A DNA stretch of 64,000 nt from Paenibacillus sp. BK033. Lineage in GTDB: Bacteria > Bacillota > Bacilli > Paenibacillales > Paenibacillaceae. The notes beneath the pieces are model-generated. The model had not been told where the DNA came from and searched no databases. It was given only the letters and a program-made list of their open reading frames with translations. This document shows, piece after piece, positions 60,801 through 64,000 of the stretch. The position numbers and the translations under genes are program-made. The stretch spans positions 806,001 to 870,000 of the forward strand of contig NZ_SLVP01000001.1 in the NCBI RefSeq assembly GCF_004345425.1. Direction: 5' to 3'. Each line of letters starts with the position of its first letter. Positions within the stretch are counted from its first letter, which is position 1.

Positions 60801-61715
60801 GCCGGCAATGCCGCCGACCAAGTCAGCCGTATCGTGCGGGTAATAGCTCCGCCTCCAGTGACCAGCGGTCCATCGCTTTCCAGCGATGCGAATCTGAAAG
60901 CAATCAGCCTATCGGCAAAAGGGCAGGCTATCGCTTTGTCTCCTGCCTTCAGTCCGGCTACGGACGCTTATACGGTTGAGACCGAAGCCGATCAAGTGGC
61001 TGTCAGCGCGACAGCTTCGGATTCCGGGGCTAGAGTGGGGCTCAGAGTCAACGGCCAGGTTCCGGCATCGCAAAGCTCTGTTAATCTGGCGCTTGGAGCC
61101 AACGTGCTGGAGTGGACGGTAGCTGCGGAGAACGGCAATACCAAAACGTATAAGGTGACGGTTACCCGCGTAGCTTCTCCGGCTCCGGCCTTTACCGATC
61201 TCCAGGGACATTGGGCGGAGGAACTGATCAAGCAGGCGGCGGAGAAAAAGATTGTAAACGGGTATGCGGACGGCACGTTCCGTCCGGATAATACGATCAC
61301 GCGTGCCGAGTTCGCTGTTATGCTAGTCAATGCGCTGCAGCTGCCGGGCACGAGCAAGGCGGTGACGTTTACGGACGGAGCAAGCATACAGGAATGGGCA
61401 GCAGATGCGATTGCAATTGCCGTAAATGCCGGTATCGTTAACGGTTATGGCGACGGATCCTTCCGTCCGGACGTAACCATTACCCGTGCAGAAATAGCGG
61501 TTATGATTGCGCGCATCCTGCAATTGCCGGCAGCCTCCTCCGGGACTACAGGCTTCAGCGATGATGCAACAATTCCTGCATGGTCGAAAGAGGCGATAGA
61601 AGCCTTAAAGCAAGAAGGACTGATTAACGGCCGCGGCGGCAATCTGTTTGCGCCAAACGGCACGGCTACGCGTGCGGAAGCCGCCGTGCTGCTCCTCCGG
61701 CTTCTGGAGCGATAG
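57870..61715 (+). CDS. Large secreted multidomain surface protein: beta-helix, FN3, discoidin, Ig-like and three SLH domains
   Basis: 1281 residues from ATG 57870 (AAAGAGG 5 bases upstream). Signal peptide with cleavage near THAA (about residue 29). Residues 35-590 form a pectate-lyase/GH55-like beta-helix (YALLFKPGTYSVNMNVGF; GKNLFFTPGIYHLSDTI). Then FN3 (600-690), F5/8 type C (692-825, WWSINEFNVYG), Ig-like (828-915), DUF5011-type (916-992, GTAYQDQGATA), cadherin-like sandwich (1004-1105) and three SLH domains (1107-1281, YADGTFRPDNTITRAEF) that bind cell-wall polymer. It is thus held at the cell surface, probably as a polysaccharide-binding or cleaving enzyme. The catalytic family is uncertain and I could not assign catalytic residues. 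It stands alone between terminators. Confidence 0.9.
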   Translation: MKKMKKVTAAVSAVALAVSLNTVYPAVTHAAIPSSSANSTIFGPNVYVFDPAMSKTDIESVTSAVYGEQEKNEFGNERYALLFKPGTYSVNMNVGFNTSVAGLGQNPDDVTITGALNVDAKWDNGNATRNFWRSIENLKIAPQDPNATVRYAVSQAAPMRRVHVVSKDMHLFDFTASWDAGWASGGYLADSKIDANIIPASQQQWFSRNSEWNSWSNGVWNMVFVGDKNAPSGEFPDPPYTVIDKTPVVKEKPYLYVDNQGQYQVFVPSLETNTQGVSWANGQTPGQSISIDDFYIARPDTATSAAINAALEDGKNLFFTPGIYHLSDTIRVTNPNTVVYGIGLPTLIPDNGQDVIVVDDVDGVNVSGLVIEAGEQTSSTLLKVGEPGSAADHSANPILLSDVFFRTGGHVNGSNGTALEINSNDVIGDHFWIWRADHGAGAAWTSNVSKNGLVVNGDGVTIYGLFNEHHNEYQTVWNGNGGRLYFYQSEIPYDVPDQQSWMSHDGTVNGYASYKIGDEVTSHEAWGLGIYSYFRDAAVKLENAIEAPANPGIKLHNLTTIWLNGTAGSEITHIVNGNGGSVTSSSNMRQTMKLFVGGDAEAPTAPTGLTATPVSSSQINLSWTASTDNVGVEGYEVYRNNTLIGSTIATTYNSTGLKASASYTYKIVAKDGSGNRSASSSPATAVTPEISGGALDRTGWTAESSPASGDAPANMFDGAGTRWSAGVPMANGQYILVDMKTEADITKIVTESSGSDFAKSYEVYVSADGTNWGSSVASGNGTSGATTINVAASGVRYIKIVQTGTSSSWWSINEFNVYGTYKNTQVDTTAPDTTIASSPASVSNDSTPSFTFGSNEEGATFECSLDNNGEFYAACSSPVILPKLADGSHTLYVRAVDLFGNTDETPAQYNWDIDTVKPVITLNGNAEIRITIGTAYQDQGATATDSRQGSLNVSVSGDTVDANAVGVYTILYDVSDDAGNAADQVSRIVRVIAPPPVTSGPSLSSDANLKAISLSAKGQAIALSPAFSPATDAYTVETEADQVAVSATASDSGARVGLRVNGQVPASQSSVNLALGANVLEWTVAAENGNTKTYKVTVTRVASPAPAFTDLQGHWAEELIKQAAEKKIVNGYADGTFRPDNTITRAEFAVMLVNALQLPGTSKAVTFTDGASIQEWAADAIAIAVNAGIVNGYGDGSFRPDVTITRAEIAVMIARILQLPAASSGTTGFSDDATIPAWSKEAIEALKQEGLINGRGGNLFAPNGTATRAEAAVLLLRLLER

Positions 61716-61720
61716 ACAAG

Positions 61721-61748
61721 AAAAACCACGCCCGCGGGCGTGGTTTTT
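61721..61748 (+). terminator. Strong terminator after the surface protein gene
   Basis: AAAAACCACGCCCG and CGGGCGTGGTTTTT form a perfect 14-base-pair palindrome ending in five T. Confidence 0.93.
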
Positions 61749-61846
61749 GGCATTAATTGTAATATAGAGAACATGGTATGCTGTCAGCGCTCCGTTTTCC
61801 TCAACGGTTGACGCCGAACTCCATCGTATGCTAATGTTGACTACGT

Positions 61847-61875
61847 TACTTATTTAGTAAATTAGTAAATAAGTA
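61847..61875. promoter_or_regulatory. 29-base inverted repeat at the promoter of the GIY-YIG-like gene
   Basis: TACTTATTTA (61847-61856) and TAAATAAGTA (61866-61875) are perfect inverted copies 9 bases apart. A TTGACT -35 candidate is at 61837-61842, so the repeat covers the -10 region. This is the layout of a repressor operator. The regulator is not identified. Confidence 0.65.
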
Positions 61876-61893
61876 TGAAGGAGAGGACGAGCA

Positions 61894-62280
61894 ATGGAGA
61901 AACAGCGCAAGCGCGAATTAGGGACGGCTTACGCCCAAACCTTCCGGAGAATGGGTGTTTATCAGATTCGGAATACGGAGAACGAGAAAATTCTCGTGCT
62001 GGGCACGATGGATTTGGACGGAGCAAAGAACAGGCTGGCTTTCATGCAGCAGACCAATATGAACACCGTCTTCGAATTGCAGCAGGATTGGAACAAGTAC
62101 GGGGGAGGCTGCTTTGTCTTTGAAGAGCTGGATTCGATCAAGCCGCGCGAAGAGAATGTGACGGACCGTTCGGAGCTGAAAAAATATCAGGCGGAAGTCG
62201 ACGCTCTGCTCGAGCTTTGGATTGAAAAGCTCCAGCCCTATGATGAACAAGGCTATAACCGTCGGCCGCGTTCGAACTAG
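61894..62280 (+). CDS. GIY-YIG-like protein with altered signature residues
   Basis: 128 residues, ATG 61894 after AAGGAGAGG. The order MGVYQIRNTENEKILVLGTM, then a helix (LDGAKNRLAFMQQ) and LQQDWNKYGGGCFVFEELD matches small GIY-YIG nuclease-superfamily proteins of Bacilli, where the motif would read GIY...YVG. Here it is GVY...VLG, so the second Tyr is replaced, and the usual catalytic Arg is hard to place. It may be a non-catalytic binding protein. Its role is unknown. It forms a single-gene unit with an operator-like repeat before it and a terminator behind. Confidence 0.75.
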   Translation: MEKQRKRELGTAYAQTFRRMGVYQIRNTENEKILVLGTMDLDGAKNRLAFMQQTNMNTVFELQQDWNKYGGGCFVFEELDSIKPREENVTDRSELKKYQAEVDALLELWIEKLQPYDEQGYNRRPRSN

Positions 62281-62283
62281 ATG

Positions 62284-62324
62284 ATAACAACCTGTCACCG
62301 ATAAGGCAGGTTGTTATTTTTTTT
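62284..62324 (+). terminator. Rho-independent terminator of the GIY-YIG-like gene
   Basis: ATAACAACCTG and CAGGTTGTTAT pair perfectly over 11 base pairs, followed by a run of T. Confidence 0.92.
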
Positions 62325-62382
62325 ATCTGGAAGAAGACCGGTGGGTCATTACGGATATTCATAAGCCTGCGACGATGTTAAC

Positions 62383-62411
62383 TTGCGACTCTATCAAGGT
62401 TCACCTACAAT
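62383..62411 (+). promoter_or_regulatory. Sigma-A promoter of the pentapeptide-repeat gene
   Basis: TTGCGA (62383-62388), a 17-base spacer, and TACAAT (62406-62411), about 50 bases before the start codon at 62461. Confidence 0.65.
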
Positions 62412-62460
62412 CGAAGGTAGGACGTTATTGCCGCATAACGAGAGAAGAGGGGGAACAGCC

Positions 62461-63066
62461 ATGCAGACTTATACCGACCAGCAGTTTGAAGGCGTTGATT
62501 TCAGCGGGGAAGACTTCAGGGAAGCCGAGCTTACGCGTTGTACGTTTATAAAATGCAGGTTTGTCGGGGCGCGGTTGGAGGAAGCGATTACGATAGGCTG
62601 CAAGTTCGAATTATGCGATTTCCATGGCGCCGCGCTGAATGCTTCCGAGCATACGGAGACGGCGTTTACGAACGGTCTGTTTGAAGGAGCGAATCTGTTC
62701 GTGGCGAAGTTCAACGCTTGCAAAATGACCGGTTCCGACTTTGCAGGCGCCGAGCTGAGCGGGATTACGATCGTGAAAGGCGATTGGTCCTATACCAATC
62801 TTCGGCACGTAAAGCTGGACAAGCAGAATCTTCGGGAGGTTCGCTTCGTAGAGGCCGATCTGATGGGAGCGTCGCTCGAGAAATCGGATCTTCGCAAATG
62901 CGATCTGACGCGGGCAAATTTGACGCAAACGAATTTAAGCGGCGCGGATTTGCGGGGTGCGGAGCTGGAAGGCGTGCCTTGGAAGACGGTTAATCTAAAA
63001 GGAGCGCGGATGGACACCGTACAGGCTATTACGCTGCTCCGGTCGCTAGGCGCAAAGGTAGAATGA
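62461..63066 (+). CDS. Pentapeptide-repeat protein
   Basis: 201 residues from ATG 62461, which follows GAGGGGG; earlier in-frame codons overlap the promoter. A-(D/N)-L-x-x repeats cover nearly the whole chain, for example FEGANLFVAKFNACKMTGSD and ADLMGASLEKSDLRKCDLTR, giving a right-handed four-sided beta-helix. Relatives such as Qnr and McbG protect DNA gyrase, but many others have no known role, and the length alone (Qnr is about 218) does not show function. No signal peptide. Followed by the TolB-like gene after 75 bases. Confidence 0.9.
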   Translation: MQTYTDQQFEGVDFSGEDFREAELTRCTFIKCRFVGARLEEAITIGCKFELCDFHGAALNASEHTETAFTNGLFEGANLFVAKFNACKMTGSDFAGAELSGITIVKGDWSYTNLRHVKLDKQNLREVRFVEADLMGASLEKSDLRKCDLTRANLTQTNLSGADLRGAELEGVPWKTVNLKGARMDTVQAITLLRSLGAKVE

Positions 63067-63141
63067 TGAAAGCGCATTGGAAATCTGCTAGGATAATCAG
63101 GAGTACTAATCTATTGATCATACCGAAGGGGAGAAGCGGAA

Positions 63142-63999
63142 ATGGCGCAATCTGCGGGCATTACGAGCTTTCTTGAGACAGTGAATGTAGAAACCGGCGA
63201 ACGGAGCATTCTTGCAGCATTCGATTATCTGATTGAAGCTCCGAACTGGACAAGCGATGGCAAGACCCTTATTTATAACAGCAAAGGCCGCATTTACCGT
63301 TTTGATATAGAAAAGAGGACCAGCACGGAAATCCCGTCCTCCTTCGCGGTGCATTGCAATAACGACCATGTATTGTCTCCGGACAATTCCCGTCTTGCCG
63401 TCAGCCATCATACGAGAGAAGACGGACAATCCCGTATTTATATTTTCCCGCTGGAGGGAGGAGATCCCGTTCTTGTCACGCCGATGGGACCAAGCTATCT
63501 GCACGGCTGGTCGCCGGACGGCCGAACCCTCGCTTATTGCGCGGAAAGGAAAGGCCAGTACGATATTTATGCGATTCCGGCGATTGGCGGCGAGGAGACG
63601 CAGCTGACGAATACGCCGGGACTCGATGACGGTCCCGAATACTCGCCCGATGGCGGTTATATCTGGTTCAACTCCGTCAGAACGGGTCTTATGCAGGTAT
63701 GGCGGATGAAGGCCGACGGCAGCGAGCAGACGCAAATGACGTTTGACGAGAGCAACAGCTGGTTCCCTCATGTGTCGCCGGACGGCAAGCAGGTTGCTTA
63801 TATCACTTATCGAAAAGGCGATGTGGCGCCGGGAGATCATCCGCCGAACAAGAATGTAGAGATTCGTATCATGTCCAGCGATGGCGGCGAATACCGCACG
63901 CTTGTTGAGCTCTTTGGCGGACAGGGGACGATTAACGTTAATTCCTGGTCCCCGGACAGCCGGAAGCTCGCTTTTGTCAGCTATCGTTTGGAAGCCTAG
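63142..63999 (+). CDS. TolB-like beta-propeller protein
   Basis: 285 residues, complete, ending at the last bases of the window but one. ATG 63142 follows AAGGGGAG. WD40-like/PD40 repeats are plain: [56 protein letters not shown] and [11 protein letters not shown], six blades in all. There is no signal peptide, unlike periplasmic TolB, so it is a cytoplasmic propeller of unknown function, perhaps a binding scaffold. Stand-alone proteins of this type are common in Paenibacillaceae. Confidence 0.9.
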   Translation: MAQSAGITSFLETVNVETGERSILAAFDYLIEAPNWTSDGKTLIYNSKGRIYRFDIEKRTSTEIPSSFAVHCNNDHVLSPDNSRLAVSHHTREDGQSRIYIFPLEGGDPVLVTPMGPSYLHGWSPDGRTLAYCAERKGQYDIYAIPAIGGEETQLTNTPGLDDGPEYSPDGGYIWFNSVRTGLMQVWRMKADGSEQTQMTFDESNSWFPHVSPDGKQVAYITYRKGDVAPGDHPPNKNVEIRIMSSDGGEYRTLVELFGGQGTINVNSWSPDSRKLAFVSYRLEA

Positions 64000-64000
64000 T

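Noticed and set aside
57870-61715. Naming the surface protein as a GH87 alpha-1,3-glucanase or a pectate lyase
   Set aside because: The beta-helix is apparent, but I could not find the catalytic residues of either family by eye.

Overview
The window looks like chromosomal DNA of a Paenibacillus or a close relative in the Paenibacillaceae. The grounds are the YesM/YesN-type two-component pairs, the ATPase-less CUT1 sugar transporters, the S-layer-homology surface protein, strong AGGAGG ribosome sites with frequent TTG/GTG starts, and moderately GC-rich coding DNA with AT-rich promoters. I saw no rRNA, tRNA, CRISPR array, insertion sequence or prophage. No gene-free stretch exceeds about 300 bases. 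Identifications rest on reading motifs by eye; no database search was run.

Layout. (1) 1-10756: a glycan-use locus with a GH3 glycosidase running off the left edge on the minus strand, a divergent YesM/YesN pair, an LplB/LplC/LplA-like importer and a GH95 alpha-L-fucosidase. (2) 10851-11402: an unknown gene. (3) 11523-19615: a second YesM/YesN-like pair, a CUT1 importer (binding protein plus two permeases) and a large FAD-dependent oxidoreductase with added beta-sandwich domains. (4) 19679-28799: a minus-strand TetR gene and the myo-inositol operon iolD-iolE-iolC-iolA-iolG-iolB followed by a LacI-type gene; LacI-like palindromes sit on the iol promoter. (5) 28969-49524: two paralogous LacI regulators bracket a GH110 alpha-1,3-galactosidase. 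A long, tightly coupled operon follows: MsmX-like ATPase, giant membrane-anchored binding protein, two permeases, NHL-TPR-YIP1 membrane protein, DUF5696-like membrane-anchored protein, two more permeases, lipoprotein binding protein, GH2 glycosidase and possibly a 42-residue peptide gene. (6) 49587-54416: a MocR-type regulator, an AraC-type regulator with a degenerate receiver domain, and a divergent beta-helix protein that looks like a remote GH110 relative. (7) 54539-57724: an Rrf2 regulator, an MBL-fold hydrolase with a matching operator-like palindrome, an AbrB-family membrane protein and an NAD-dependent epimerase-like protein. (8) 57870-61715: a very large secreted, SLH-anchored multidomain protein. 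(9) 61894-63999: a divergent GIY-YIG-like protein, a pentapeptide-repeat protein and a TolB-like propeller protein.

Working model (inference). Oligosaccharides bearing alpha-L-fucose and alpha-1,3-galactose, or similar caps, are bound outside the cell, imported by CUT1 transporters that may share the one ATPase encoded here, and trimmed in the cytoplasm by GH95, GH110, GH2 and GH3 enzymes, none of which shows a signal peptide. The most novel part is the 33-49 kb operon. It joins two permease pairs to two unusual membrane proteins (NHL-TPR-YIP1 and DUF5696-like) and a 981-residue binding protein with two carbohydrate-binding-like modules.
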